Shown here: piece by piece, positions 15,432 to 22,329 of the stretch
How the letters are laid out: each line of letters opens with the position of its first letter
Position numbering within the stretch: the first letter of the stretch is position 1
Source of the DNA: Rickettsiales bacterium
GTDB taxonomy: Bacteria > Pseudomonadota > Alphaproteobacteria > Rickettsiales > Rickettsiaceae
Length of the DNA stretch: 43,814 bases
Direction: 5' to 3'
Assembly (NCBI GenBank): GCA_003963235.1
Contig: RXKF01000051.1
Span: 27,987-71,800 of the forward strand
Translations under genes and position numbers: made by a program
Notes under the pieces: model-generated
Told to the model about the DNA's origin: nothing
What the model saw: only the letters and a program-made list of their open reading frames with translations
The model's database searches: none

Positions 15432-16853
15432 TTATAAAGATATAAATACTTTATTACTAGCTCTACTTAGAGCTACATACCATAATTTTTTTCTTTCACT
15501 ATCGACAAAATTTTTATTAATATCTTTACCACTAATAAATACTGTATTATAAGTACTTCCTTGAGATTTATGAATTGTTAAACCATATCCAAAATCAATA
15601 TCTTTTTTACATAATAAAGTATTATTTTTAAATAAAGGATTAATTAATAAATAATCATCTTTAAATTGATAAAATTCTCTCCAAACTTTACCACTTCTTT
15701 TAGTTTTAGCGTCTAGTAAAATTTCCTCAAATATAGTAGAAAATTTATTTAAATTTGAAGAACTAGGTTTAACAATATTTAAAGTAGAAGTTAAATCAGT
15801 ATCTATAGCTCTAATATTAATAGAAAAACATTCAATATTTTCTCCTTCAATGGTTTTATTATGCTCTGTAATATCTTCTACAACATAATCATCAGAATTA
15901 GTTATATAAGTAAAATCTTTATCTGCTACAGTTCTATAACCTAATAAAACATCATCAATTTCTATAAAATTTTGAGCATTCATTATCTTTTCTCTAATAT
16001 ATGTATTAGTGTTTTTAATACAATCATTAGTCCAAGCTATAAATCTACAAAAATTTTTATCTTGTTTAAATTCTTCACTTAAAAAATGATTTTTTAATTC
16101 AACAGCAAAATCTATACCGTTTAAAACAGCAAATCCTTCATTACGACTATTAAATTTACTAGGATAGTCTTTTAATAAAGATATATAATTATTAGTACCA
16201 AATTCTATATCTTTTCTTAAACAATCGAGAACTTCAATTAAAGGGTTATCATTTTGTTGTCTAACTACTTGAGTTAAATTATAGTTTTTGTTACAACCAG
16301 TTAAAGCAAAAGAAATATTATTTTCTTTAACTGGATTTAATTGTTTACTATCTCCTACAAATAATACTAATGTACCTGTACTTTTAGCGCAATCTTTTAT
16401 AGTAATATATAAATCTTTATTTACCATACTACTTTCGTCTATAATTACAAGTTTAAAGTCTTTTATTTTTCTATCCCCTATAGGATTAAAACTAGGATTA
16501 TTAATATCAAAATCTTCCATACTAACATCAAGTTTTAAACCTAATAAAGCTTGTAAAGTTTCACTAGTTTTCCATTTAGTTTTAGATTGAATTACTTTTT
16601 TAGCTTTATGAGTTGGGGCACATATACAAATTTTATGTTTTGGTATTTCTGTAGAAACTAAATCTAAAAAATAAGATATTAATGTAGTTTTACCTGTACC
16701 TGCTGCTCCTGTTAAAGAACAATACATATCATCACTTTTAATATTTTTATTTTCTTTAACCCAATTAAATAAATAAGATAGTCCGTTTTTTTGGTCTTGA
16801 GTTAGTTCATTAGTTTTATCTACTTTAAGAGAAATTGTTAAATCGTTTTCCAT
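15432..16853 (-). CDS. SF1 helicase, Dda/RecD-like
   Basis: 5'-3' SF1B-type helicase probably acting at replication start or in recombination. Motif I GAAGTGKT (residues 49-56), motif Ia CICAPTHKAKK, motif II VIIDESSM (DESS 139-142), motif III LFVGDSKQLNPV, motif IV region NFCRFIAWTNDC, a SH3-like insert, motif V GYGLTIHKSQGSTYNTV and motif VI WYVALSRASNKV at the C-terminus. All are intact, and 473 aa matches T4 Dda in length. Two bases separate it from the HTH gene, and its ATG overlaps the stop of the 65-aa gene. Confidence 0.9.
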   Translation of the reverse strand: MENDLTISLKVDKTNELTQDQKNGLSYLFNWVKENKNIKSDDMYCSLTGAAGTGKTTLISYFLDLVSTEIPKHKICICAPTHKAKKVIQSKTKWKTSETLQALLGLKLDVSMEDFDINNPSFNPIGDRKIKDFKLVIIDESSMVNKDLYITIKDCAKSTGTLVLFVGDSKQLNPVKENNISFALTGCNKNYNLTQVVRQQNDNPLIEVLDCLRKDIEFGTNNYISLLKDYPSKFNSRNEGFAVLNGIDFAVELKNHFLSEEFKQDKNFCRFIAWTNDCIKNTNTYIREKIMNAQNFIEIDDVLLGYRTVADKDFTYITNSDDYVVEDITEHNKTIEGENIECFSINIRAIDTDLTSTLNIVKPSSSNLNKFSTIFEEILLDAKTKRSGKVWREFYQFKDDYLLINPLFKNNTLLCKKDIDFGYGLTIHKSQGSTYNTVFISGKDINKNFVDSERKKLWYVALSRASNKVFISL

Positions 16854-17050
16854 TATCCTATAGTTGGTGTAATAGTTATTATTACTGTATGTTCTTGATT
16901 AATAGCTTCAACAGAATTTATTTGTGCTTTTAATTTTTCAACTAAAATTTCTGTTATTTCATTTTTTGTAATAGCTTTTATATTAGTAGTTTCTCCTGTT
17001 GTTTCTTCTAATACGTAATTAGTGTTTACTTTTGTTAATTTAATTGCCAT
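16853..17050 (-). CDS. Small hypothetical protein, 65 aa
   Basis: Not recognised. Rich in Thr, Asn and Ile, with two short beta-like halves (NTNYVLEETTGE, HTVIITITPTIG). It is translated just ahead of the SF1 helicase, overlapping by one base, and follows the RepL-like gene after a 20-base A/T-rich gap. Confidence 0.65.
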   Translation of the reverse strand: MAIKLTKVNTNYVLEETTGETTNIKAITKNEITEILVEKLKAQINSVEAINQEHTVIITITPTIG

Positions 17051-17070
17051 TTTATTTGATTTTTTATTTG

Positions 17071-17613
17071 TTATTTACTTTTTATATTTAATCTATTTCC
17101 AGCATAATAATAATTTGGATTTATCCACCAAACATTATCGCATCTTTTAGCTATAATTTTATTTTTTACTAGTTCTACAAATCCTTTAGTAACTGTAGGT
17201 CTTGTAGATTGTAAATGTTCACAACAATCTTCTATAGAAAGTATAATTATATCACTACCTAAATTTATTCTTTTATCTAATATATAATGAAATATTTTAA
17301 AAGATATTTCACTAAGATTTTTATAAGGTATATTATTTGTGTATATAATTACAAATTCCGCTTTTTGTTTTATTTTTACTTGTCCTATTTCTAAACCTTT
17401 TTGTTTTAAGTTTTCGTTTTGAATAGTTAAGTTTTTAGCTTCTTGATAAGAAATACTTTCGTTTACATCTAGTACTACTTCTCCTTTTTTAAATCTTTTT
17501 AATACTTGAGTAGTATTAATATGTAATTCTTCTACAAAAGGACTTTTATCATTATCAGGTATTTCACTAAAATTATTAATTTCTTCTACATTATTTTTTA
17601 TCAGTAATTTCAT
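17071..17613 (-). CDS. RepL-like winged-helix protein, possible replication initiator
   Basis: The C-terminal half (about residues 95-180) reads like the winged helix of plasmid RepL-type initiators: SFKIFHYILDKRINLGSDIIILS, then RPTVTKGFVELVKNKIIAK, and ending VWWINPNYYYAGNR, the last part being the typical aromatic-Asn-Pro end with Gly-x-Arg of that family. The N-terminus is unrelated and acidic. It is the first gene of the replication block, directly downstream of a palindrome-rich intergenic region, as expected for an initiator that binds nearby repeats. Family recognition is by eye; a plain transcription factor with the same fold is the alternative. Confidence 0.6.
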   Translation of the reverse strand: MKLLIKNNVEEINNFSEIPDNDKSPFVEELHINTTQVLKRFKKGEVVLDVNESISYQEAKNLTIQNENLKQKGLEIGQVKIKQKAEFVIIYTNNIPYKNLSEISFKIFHYILDKRINLGSDIIILSIEDCCEHLQSTRPTVTKGFVELVKNKIIAKRCDNVWWINPNYYYAGNRLNIKSK

Positions 17614-17798
17614 TATTTTAAAGGTACAAAAATATTTTTACATATTATGAAAGTTTATTGTTAAATATTATTAACATTTTTTAACAATCAGAAGGCTTCA
17701 TACCGGTATTTAGAAAGGAAGTTTTCTCAATTTTAAAAGGTTTTTACATTAACAATATTGAGAATCAGGAAGTTAAGCCCTTTCTCTCTATAAGAATA
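17614..17798. promoter_or_regulatory. Palindrome-rich intergenic region upstream of the replication operon
   Basis: 185 bases without a gene. On the - strand TATTTTTG (17627-17634) fits the TAnnTTTG promoter element, with no good TTTG 20 bases upstream. TTGTTAA (17658-17664) and TTAACAA (17681-17687) are inverted; GAAGGCTTC (17691-17699) and ATACCGGTAT (17700-17709) are adjacent palindromes. Further right AGAAAGG (17712-17718) pairs with CCTTTCT (17779-17785), enclosing TTCTCAAT (17724-17731) paired with ATTGAGAA (17757-17764). This could be operator sites, an origin or a small structured RNA. Confidence 0.5.
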
Positions 17799-18197
17799 TT
17801 AGAGTTTTTTCAAACATTCAACACCTATACCAATTTCTATATATTTAGGGTTTTTTAAAGTTCTTCCACATATAGAACATTTGCCTGTATAATATACTTC
17901 TATATTATTTGGTATTTTTTTATCTATAAAAATTATATTAAAAAACTTAATAAAGATTTTAGTATAATCTTTATCTAAATTTTGTTTAAAAGGTTCTAAA
18001 ATAACAAAATCATTTGAATATTTAATTTCTCCAATTTTTATTAACTTAAAAGTTTTATAATAGACTACGAAATTTTTGTTATTTTTAAGTACACAGAAAT
18101 TTATATAATCGTTATTTCTAATATCTTTTAAAATTATATCTGCTTTACCTCCAAATATATATTTATTTAAATATTCATATTGAATTTTATATTCCAT
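17799..18197 (-). CDS. DUF6011-like protein with C-terminal zinc motif
   Basis: Function unknown. The C-terminus GKCSICGRTLKNPKYIEIGIGVEC carries CxxC plus a distal Cys in the pattern of DUF6011-type zinc-binding ends found in many phage proteins. The N-terminal 100 residues are beta-rich and basic. The start is placed at the ATG at 18197, which follows an A-rich leader; a longer frame from 18260 would begin with MQGVNISLLLALSLLLL, but that is the translation of a terminator-like hairpin (18229-18258) and is rejected. Confidence 0.7.
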   Translation of the reverse strand: MEYKIQYEYLNKYIFGGKADIILKDIRNNDYINFCVLKNNKNFVVYYKTFKLIKIGEIKYSNDFVILEPFKQNLDKDYTKIFIKFFNIIFIDKKIPNNIEVYYTGKCSICGRTLKNPKYIEIGIGVECLKKL

Positions 18198-18228
18198 TTT
18201 TAAAAAATTTAATAAAAGTAGGGATAAA

Positions 18229-18258
18229 GCAAGAAGTAAACTAATGTTTACTCCTTGC
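18229..18258 (-). terminator. Hairpin between two small genes
   Basis: GCAAGAAGTAAAC (18229-18241) pairs with GTTTACTCCTTGC (18246-18258) over 13 positions with one A-C mismatch, loop TAAT. Leftward transcripts leave it through TTTATCCCTACTTTT, a weak U-tract, so partial termination or RNA stabilisation is likely. Confidence 0.6.
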
Positions 18259-18267
18259 ATTAACTCG

Positions 18268-18696
18268 TTAATTTTCTACTTTTGAAAAGTGTGTAATATT
18301 TGTAACTGTATCTATTAATACTTTTCTTTTTTTATCTTTTACGATAATTTTTCTTGAAAACTTACTAATAATACTAATCTCAATAAATAGATTATTATTT
18401 GTTTTAATATTCAATTTATGAGGAGAAGCTTTAACAGTATTTATATTATTTCTAGTAATCATTTTTTGAATATCTGGATGACATTCTTTAATGAATTTAC
18501 TTATAGAATCATTTGCAGCTTCAAATACAAAATCTTCAGATACTAATTCAATATCTTCATATTTTTGTTCAATTTCTCTTACACGACGGTTTTTTGAAAT
18601 TTTGTATTCTTTAGCTTTTTTGTTAGTGTTTGGTTTTACAGTAATAACTTCTATAATATTAAATACTGGTTTAAATTTTGATTTTTCATTTGACAT
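18268..18696 (-). CDS. Hypothetical basic protein, 142 aa
   Basis: Not recognised. Highly Lys/Arg-rich (KKAKEYKISKNRRVREIEQKY), with a helical centre and a beta-like C-terminus (NNLFIEISIISKFSRKIIVKDKKRKVLI). No signal peptide. Leader shows the recurrent TTTAAAACTCTAAAAA pattern before the ATG. Early host-takeover proteins are often of this size and charge, but that is a guess. Confidence 0.7.
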   Translation of the reverse strand: MSNEKSKFKPVFNIIEVITVKPNTNKKAKEYKISKNRRVREIEQKYEDIELVSEDFVFEAANDSISKFIKECHPDIQKMITRNNINTVKASPHKLNIKTNNNLFIEISIISKFSRKIIVKDKKRKVLIDTVTNITHFSKVEN

Positions 18697-18814
18697 AATA
18701 GTTAGTTTTTTAGAGTTTTAAAGATTAAATAAGAATGTAAAAAGAGGATGTAGAACCAATAATAAAATTGTTTCTATGGCGACTGGCTTCAAGTAGGTAT
18801 AGTTATAAAACTAT

Positions 18815-18910
18815 TTAACCACGAGATTGTTTTCTATCTATAGCTTTAGCATATAGACCTAGAGTAATTACTACAACAGCAGTAGCTACTCCAACTATTA
18901 TGTTTAACAT
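18815..18910 (-). CDS. Tiny single-span membrane protein, 31 aa
   Basis: ATG at 18910, TAA at 18815-18817. It reads MLNIIVGVATAVVVITLG followed by LYAKAIDRKQSRG: one hydrophobic helix and a short basic tail, the topology of a small inner-membrane protein with the tail inside. Leader is TTAAAACCTAAAAAAAT, the motif shared with other genes of this arm. A weak 6-bp hairpin follows (18799-18814). Confidence 0.55.
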   Translation of the reverse strand: MLNIIVGVATAVVVITLGLYAKAIDRKQSRG

Positions 18911-18923
18911 ATTTTTTTAGGTT

Positions 18924-19361
18924 TTAATTAGTTCTTTGAAGAGTAATAGTTTTATATCCTTGTTTAGTAGGATATTCTATTTTCAAATGAGATTTAGAGG
19001 TATAAAGTAAACTAAGTACAATACTATCAGGTGTTACTATACCTTTATCCATGCAACCAGCTGGACATTCTATTGTACTTAGAGTATAAGTAGTAGAAGT
19101 AGGTTTAAATAAAGTGTCATTGTTTTGTATTAATGTAATTAAATTATTTCCTATACTATATTTTGAAGGAGATATATAACTTATACTACCGTATTCTGAT
19201 AAATTTTTATAATAAAACGTACCTTCAAAATGTTTACCTTCTACAAACGAATACTTAATGGGAGGATTTTGAGTACTATTATTGTCTGTATTTTTAGTTT
19301 CTTTCTTTTTGCAACTAATTAAACTAAATAAAATTAGTAATATTAATATTAGATTTTTCAT
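18924..19361 (-). CDS. Predicted lipoprotein, 145 aa
   Basis: The signal peptide MKNLILILLILFSLISC ends in a lipobox (LISC, acylated Cys17), followed by KKKETKNTDNNSTQNPP, a charged tether. The mature part is beta-rich with a CPAGC pair. No known domain. Phage lipoproteins are often superinfection-exclusion or envelope-modifying factors; here that remains inference. It is separated by one base from a second lipoprotein gene upstream. Confidence 0.75.
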   Translation of the reverse strand: MKNLILILLILFSLISCKKKETKNTDNNSTQNPPIKYSFVEGKHFEGTFYYKNLSEYGSISYISPSKYSIGNNLITLIQNNDTLFKPTSTTYTLSTIECPAGCMDKGIVTPDSIVLSLLYTSKSHLKIEYPTKQGYKTITLQRTN

Positions 19362-19362
19362 A

Positions 19363-19581
19363 TTAGTTTATTGTTTGGTTTTTATTGATTTTTTTATAAT
19401 AGTAGTTAAAATTTATAGTATTAGACTTTTTATCGTAAATAGTATCAATTCTTACTAAAATAAGATAATAATTTGGCATTTTATCTTTTTTTAGTATTCT
19501 ATGACTTTCTTTAGATTGGTATGAGTTCGTTTTGCAACTCGTTAGTATTATTACTAACATTAAAATTAATATCTTTTTCAT
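19363..19581 (-). CDS. Small predicted lipoprotein, 72 aa
   Basis: MKKILILMLVIILTSC is a lipoprotein signal with Cys16; the mature 56 residues are Lys/Asn/Tyr-rich (YYLILVRIDTIYDKKSNTINFNYYYKK). Function unknown. Tandem with the 145-aa lipoprotein gene, so the two may act together at the envelope. Its 5' end overlaps the 50-aa frame at 19511-19663. Confidence 0.65.
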   Translation of the reverse strand: MKKILILMLVIILTSCKTNSYQSKESHRILKKDKMPNYYLILVRIDTIYDKKSNTINFNYYYKKINKNQTIN

Positions 19582-19663
19582 GTTGGTTTAGTGTTAAAAG
19601 GTTAAAATAAGTTTCTAATTCGTTTTGTATTTCATACTGTAATTTGGTTATAAATTCATTCAT
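19511..19663 (-). CDS. Possible small protein, 50 aa, overlapping the lipoprotein start
   Basis: ATG at 19663 after an A-rich leader (ACCAAAAAT). The product MNEFITKLQYEIQNELETYF plus an Asn/Leu-rich tail would be a short amphipathic helix. It overlaps the 72-aa lipoprotein gene by 71 bases in another frame, which is long for this phage, so it may be spurious. Confidence 0.35.
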   Translation of the reverse strand: MNEFITKLQYEIQNELETYFNLLTLNQHEKDINFNVSNNTNELQNELIPI

Positions 19664-19765
19664 ATTTTTGGTTTTTTGGTTTTCTTTTTCTGTAGGAAGC
19701 ATAACTATTTTTGCTTTTTTAAAAGTATTTATAATAATTTGTTTTTAAAGATTATTAATATTTAA

Positions 19766-19942
19766 TTACCTATTTTTCTTTCTAGCTTGTTTTACTATTT
19801 TATTTTTCTTTCTAGCTTTTTGTTGTTTAGGAGTTAAAATAGTTTTTTGTTTAATTCTTTTAGGTAGATTATTTATTTCTTGTCCTGTAGATGCAGCTAA
19901 AAGTCCAGTTGCCATTGTTGCTAATGCTATTGCTTTTTTCAT
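19766..19942 (-). CDS. Small exported-looking basic protein, 58 aa
   Basis: ATG at 19942, TAA ending at 19766. MKKAIALATMATGLLAAS resembles a signal peptide or membrane helix; the C-terminus is strongly basic with a duplicated motif (QKARKKNK and KQARKKNR). The DNA shows the matching duplication: TATTTTTCTTTCTAGCTT at 19771-19788 and again at 19801-19818, exactly ten codons apart. Function unknown. Leader contains ATAAACCTAA. Confidence 0.5.
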   Translation of the reverse strand: MKKAIALATMATGLLAASTGQEINNLPKRIKQKTILTPKQQKARKKNKIVKQARKKNR

Positions 19943-19958
19943 AATGTTAGGTTTATAG

Positions 19959-20183
19959 TTAATATTTAAGTTTACAACATTTTTTATATTTTAATCCGCT
20001 ATTACAAGGACATTTATCGTTATTTTGTATTTTAGGATTAGTTTTACTATTTCTAACTGGTTGTAAAATTTGTTGTTTTTGTTTTTTAGTTAAATATGCT
20101 TCATCGTCATGTTCTTTTAGTTTTGTTATTTTATAGACTTCTTCTTTTTCAAAAGTTTCTATATAAATCTGTTTATTTGTCAT
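19959..20183 (-). CDS. SEC-C motif zinc-binding protein, 74 aa
   Basis: The C-terminus DKCPCNSGLKYKKCC is a textbook SEC-C zinc-binding motif (Cys-x-Cys ... Cys-Cys), found at the SecA tail and in many small proteins that bind other macromolecules. The rest is charged and helical. The start is set at ATG 20183; an in-frame TTG at 20219 lies inside a promoter-like element and would add a run of Ser/Thr. Role unknown. Confidence 0.75.
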   Translation of the reverse strand: MTNKQIYIETFEKEEVYKITKLKEHDDEAYLTKKQKQQILQPVRNSKTNPKIQNNDKCPCNSGLKYKKCCKLKY

Positions 20184-20216
20184 ATTAATTTTATCTATGG
20201 TTTTTACAGTAGTACT

Positions 20217-20224
20217 CAAATGTA
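20217..20224 (-). promoter_or_regulatory. Candidate -7 promoter element before the SEC-C gene
   Basis: TACATTTG on the - strand is identical to the element upstream of the RecT-like gene. A TTTG is not found 20 bases upstream (TCTT is there), so strength is doubtful. A second TAGATTTG lies further up (20287-20294 region). The rest of the 20184-20388 gap shows no gene; weak pairing between GACT and AGTC segments near 20338-20362 is seen. Confidence 0.35.
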
Positions 20225-20388
20225 ATATAACTTTGCTCTTTGGTAAGATGTATTCGTTACATTTGTTATCTTATGTACTACTGCTATCAAATCTACTATG
20301 CTAATGTTGTGTAAACCGTCTGCCACTTTTAAAGGACTTAATGACTGCATAGTTGTAGTCTTTAGAACTATTAGATAATCAAGATGTA

Positions 20389-20595
20389 TTAATTTAAAGG
20401 CAATATTAAATCTTCTAAATAAAACTTATCTTTAAGTTTTGGGTGAGTTATAAATTCTACTTTTTCATAAATTTCAATAATAACTGTTGAATATTTTGCT
20501 TTTAAATATATGTAATGAGGTGCTATAATAAATCTACCTAAATTTGATTTATGATTTTCAGGTTGATTATTTTGTTGGTTAGTATTGTTTTCCAT
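20389..20595 (-). CDS. Hypothetical protein, 68 aa
   Basis: Not recognised. An Asn/Gln-rich N-terminus (MENNTNQQNNQPENHKSN) is followed by a small beta-type domain (RFIIAPHYIYLKAKYSTVIIEIYEKVEFITHPKLK). Leader TTTTAAAACTAAGTAAT. A hairpin terminator (20621-20653) separates it from the gene upstream. Confidence 0.6.
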   Translation of the reverse strand: MENNTNQQNNQPENHKSNLGRFIIAPHYIYLKAKYSTVIIEIYEKVEFITHPKLKDKFYLEDLILPLN

Positions 20596-20620
20596 ATTAC
20601 TTAGTTTTAAAAGATTAAGT

Positions 20621-20653
20621 AAATAAGCTCTTTAGGTTATAAAGAGCTTATTT
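20621..20653. terminator. Perfect 14-bp hairpin, probable bidirectional terminator
   Basis: AAATAAGCTCTTTA (20621-20634) pairs perfectly with TAAAGAGCTTATTT (20640-20653) around GGTTA. Rightward it is followed by more Ts; leftward by TACTTAATC. It ends the 20884-20684 transcript. The core AGCTCTTTA also forms the arm of the terminator after the capsid gene. Confidence 0.7.
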
Positions 20654-20683
20654 TTTGGGTTAAATAGTTAATATGAGTTTTTC

Positions 20684-20884
20684 CTATAGCTTAATATATC
20701 TAAACTCTATTAAGCATTGGTAGTATATTATGAATAACTTTAAAGTTTCTATCCAATCTAAAATTGGTACAATTATTTGTTTTCTAAGTTTATTGTATAT
20801 AAATATAGGTAGCTCATATTTAGTTATGATTATATTTAATAAAATAATGAAGAAAACAAATAAAAGGTTAAGTATTATTTTCAT
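20684..20884 (-). CDS. Small membrane protein, 66 aa
   Basis: MKIILNLLFVFFIILLNIII is one strong transmembrane helix or uncleaved signal; a second hydrophobic stretch (LKLFIIYYQCLIEF) lies near the C-terminus. No lipobox. Overlaps the 61-aa gene upstream by 17 bases. Function unknown. Confidence 0.6.
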   Translation of the reverse strand: MKIILNLLFVFFIILLNIIITKYELPIFIYNKLRKQIIVPILDWIETLKLFIIYYQCLIEFRYIKL

Positions 20885-21053
20885 GCCTTTTATTTAGTTT
20901 AATATATTCAATATTACTATATGTAAAAGATTCTTTTTCTTCACATACAATACTAATAGCATGATATAAAGTTTCAGCAATTACTGTAAATACTTTACCA
21001 CTAGGAGATTTAACTCTATAAGGTTTAGTTTTTGGTATGTTTTCACTTTTCAT
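20868..21053 (-). CDS. Small hypothetical protein, 61 aa
   Basis: Not recognised. KTKPYRVKSPSGKVFTVIAETLYHAISIVCEEKE reads as a compact alpha/beta domain like small host-interaction proteins of T4-type phages. First gene after a 520-base non-coding block, so its leader may be very long or the promoter lies within that block. Confidence 0.6.
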   Translation of the reverse strand: MKSENIPKTKPYRVKSPSGKVFTVIAETLYHAISIVCEEKESFTYSNIEYIKLNKRHENNT

Positions 21054-21380
21054 AGTTGTATGTTTTTGGAGTTAAGAATGTTTTTAGTTGTATGAATTGA
21101 GTTAAAAGAGGAGTTTTAATCTTTTTAAATGTTGTGTTGTTTTTGTAGAGTTTTATGAGAATGGGAATATTTAAAAAGAATTAAGTTTATAATAATGATA
21201 GTGTTTGGAGAAATGAAAAGATGATTTAATTTGAGGTGTTGGTGGTACTAGACGAGCTCTACCTATAACTCATTCATCATTTTCTATAACTTATCATCAT
21301 ATAAATAGCAGACAGATAGATTAAATCATAAAATTACTAGTAAAACTAGTACTTTTAGTGCATTTAAAACTACTTCCTTC

Positions 21381-21414
21381 ACTGTTTACCTTAGAGATTT
21401 CTCTAGTAAACAGT
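21381..21414. other. Bipartite stem-loop, 9 + 5 bp
   Basis: ACTGTTTAC (21381-21389) pairs with GTAAACAGT (21406-21414); after a two-base bulge TAGAG (21392-21396) pairs with CTCTA (21401-21405), loop ATTT. No adjacent T-tract on either strand, so a structured RNA or protein-binding site is more likely than a terminator. Confidence 0.6.
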
Positions 21415-21488
21415 CTAAGTAAGAACAATTTAATAGTTTTCATTAGATTTATCAAGAAAATTTATGTTGTTAAGTTAAATAAAAAGTA

Positions 21489-21569
21489 AAAGGTACTTTT
21501 TCGTTAGAAGTCCGCATTTTAAAATCAATTAAACAAAGCAGGACAAGACTAATAACTAAAAGTACCTTT
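21489..21569. other. Structured element with a 12-bp closing stem
   Basis: AAAGGTACTTTT (21489-21500) pairs perfectly with AAAAGTACCTTT (21558-21569). Inside, GTTA (21503-21506) pairs with TAAC (21553-21556) and GTCC (21510-21513) with GGAC (21541-21544). The leftward transcript exits through TACTTTTTATTT. It begins eight bases past the stop of the 153-aa gene, so it may be its terminator, but the internal helices suggest a folded RNA. Confidence 0.6.
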
Positions 21570-21577
21570 ATTTCTAC

Positions 21578-22039
21578 TTAACCAACAGCAGAAGTAATAT
21601 AAAATATACCATCTCTAATATAACCTTTAACTTCAGTATTTAATAACTGAAAATAAAGTTCATCAGCATAGTAAATATATGTTTGTTTATAGTTATCTAC
21701 AACTTTGACTTGATTATTACCTATATGTATAGGATTAAAATAATCTACTCTAGTTTTTAAATCATTAGTATAATAATAACATTTAGTAAAGTTATTATTT
21801 CTGGCAATTCTGGAAGGGTAATATACATGACCTATTTTAACAGAAGTTCTACTAATATATGTAGCTTTAACTTTAGATATTAATGTAGGTAAATAAATAA
21901 CTATATCTATAAATAAAATAGTAATACAAAAAGCTCTATTAGGTCTAACATAAGCTATACTAAGAGCTAGACTATCTACATCAATATAAATATTAATGAA
22001 AGATAGTAGATTTACGAAGAATTTAATAATTGTTTTCAT
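21578..22039 (-). CDS. Hypothetical membrane-associated protein, 153 aa
   Basis: Not recognised. The N-terminal half has hydrophobic stretches (FFVNLLSFINIYI and FCITILFIDIVIYLPTLI), giving two possible membrane helices; the C-terminal half is soluble, Tyr/Asn-rich and beta-like. Downstream lies the structured element at 21489-21569. Confidence 0.65.
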   Translation of the reverse strand: MKTIIKFFVNLLSFINIYIDVDSLALSIAYVRPNRAFCITILFIDIVIYLPTLISKVKATYISRTSVKIGHVYYPSRIARNNNFTKCYYYTNDLKTRVDYFNPIHIGNNQVKVVDNYKQTYIYYADELYFQLLNTEVKGYIRDGIFYITSAVG

Positions 22040-22139
22040 GTTGTTGGTTATTAAAGGTTATTTAATTTATTGATTTATGTTGTCAAGTTCGATAGAGATA
22101 TACATCTATTCTATATATAGTAACATTGTAGTTAAAAAA

Positions 22140-22162
22140 AAATAAACCCGAAGGGTTTATTT
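22140..22162 (-). terminator. Rho-independent terminator with long U-tract
   Basis: AAATAAACCC (22140-22149) pairs with GGGTTTATTT (22153-22162), loop of three. Leftward transcripts exit directly into a run of Ts (the A-run at 22134-22142 on +). It lies eight bases past the stop of the 23-aa gene, the clearest intrinsic terminator of the window. Confidence 0.85.
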
Positions 22163-22169
22163 CTACGAT

Positions 22170-22241
22170 TTATTTAAAATCATATTCTAAGGCATCAGTA
22201 ACACTCATTACTACACCTAAAATAACTACTACGTTTTTCAT
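22170..22241 (-). CDS. Tiny hydrophobic peptide, 23 aa
   Basis: ATG at 22241, TAA at 22170-22172, giving MKNVVVILGVVMSVTDALEY plus DFK. It has a short hydrophobic helix and an acidic end. Support for a real gene: it fits exactly between two terminators (22288-22320 and 22140-22162) and has a leader of the same type as its neighbours (TTTAATACCAATAGTT). Too short to judge by codon use. Confidence 0.4.
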   Translation of the reverse strand: MKNVVVILGVVMSVTDALEYDFK

Positions 22242-22287
22242 AACTATTGGTATTAAATTAAACAATGAGTACATTATTAAAAAGATA

Positions 22288-22320
22288 AGTACAACTATCT
22301 CCCTATTCGATAGTTGTACT
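22288..22320 (-). terminator. Hairpin terminator after the 154-aa early gene
   Basis: AGTACAACTATC (22288-22299) pairs perfectly with GATAGTTGTACT (22309-22320), 9-base loop. The leftward transcript leaves through TATCTTTTTAAT. It starts nine bases past the stop of 22330-22794. Confidence 0.78.
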
Positions 22321-22329
22321 ATTTATATC

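Larger units (their letters stand above)
21054..21577. other. 524-base non-coding block with inverted repeats
   Basis: No ORF with plausible coding content on either strand. It includes a GC-richer core (GGTGGTACTAGACGAGC, 21242-21258), a TACTAGT/ACTAGTA inverted repeat near 21337-21354, a bipartite hairpin at 21381-21414 and a long-closing-stem structure at 21489-21569. No convincing tRNA cloverleaf was found. Likely contains regulatory RNA, terminators and promoters for the genes at 21053 and 22039. Confidence 0.6.

Noticed and set aside
16288..16590. 100-codon open frame on the + strand inside the SF1 helicase gene
   Set aside because: Shadow of a conserved helicase gene; hydrophobic composition typical of an antisense frame. 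The same applies to + frames near 1820, 4711, 12133 and 18491, and to - frames near 24657, 32323, 42676 and 43172.
18197..18260. Longer start for the DUF6011-like protein with a hydrophobic leader
   Set aside because: The extra codons translate the two arms of a 13-position hairpin; an ATG with an A-rich leader follows at 18197.
20220..20388. Structured RNA or tRNA in the gap before the SEC-C gene
   Set aside because: Only short, interrupted pairings; promoter-like elements explain the region better.
21230..21310. tRNA-like sequence (ACCACCA and GGTAGAGC on the - strand)
   Set aside because: No consistent acceptor, anticodon and T stems could be drawn; the T-loop consensus is absent.
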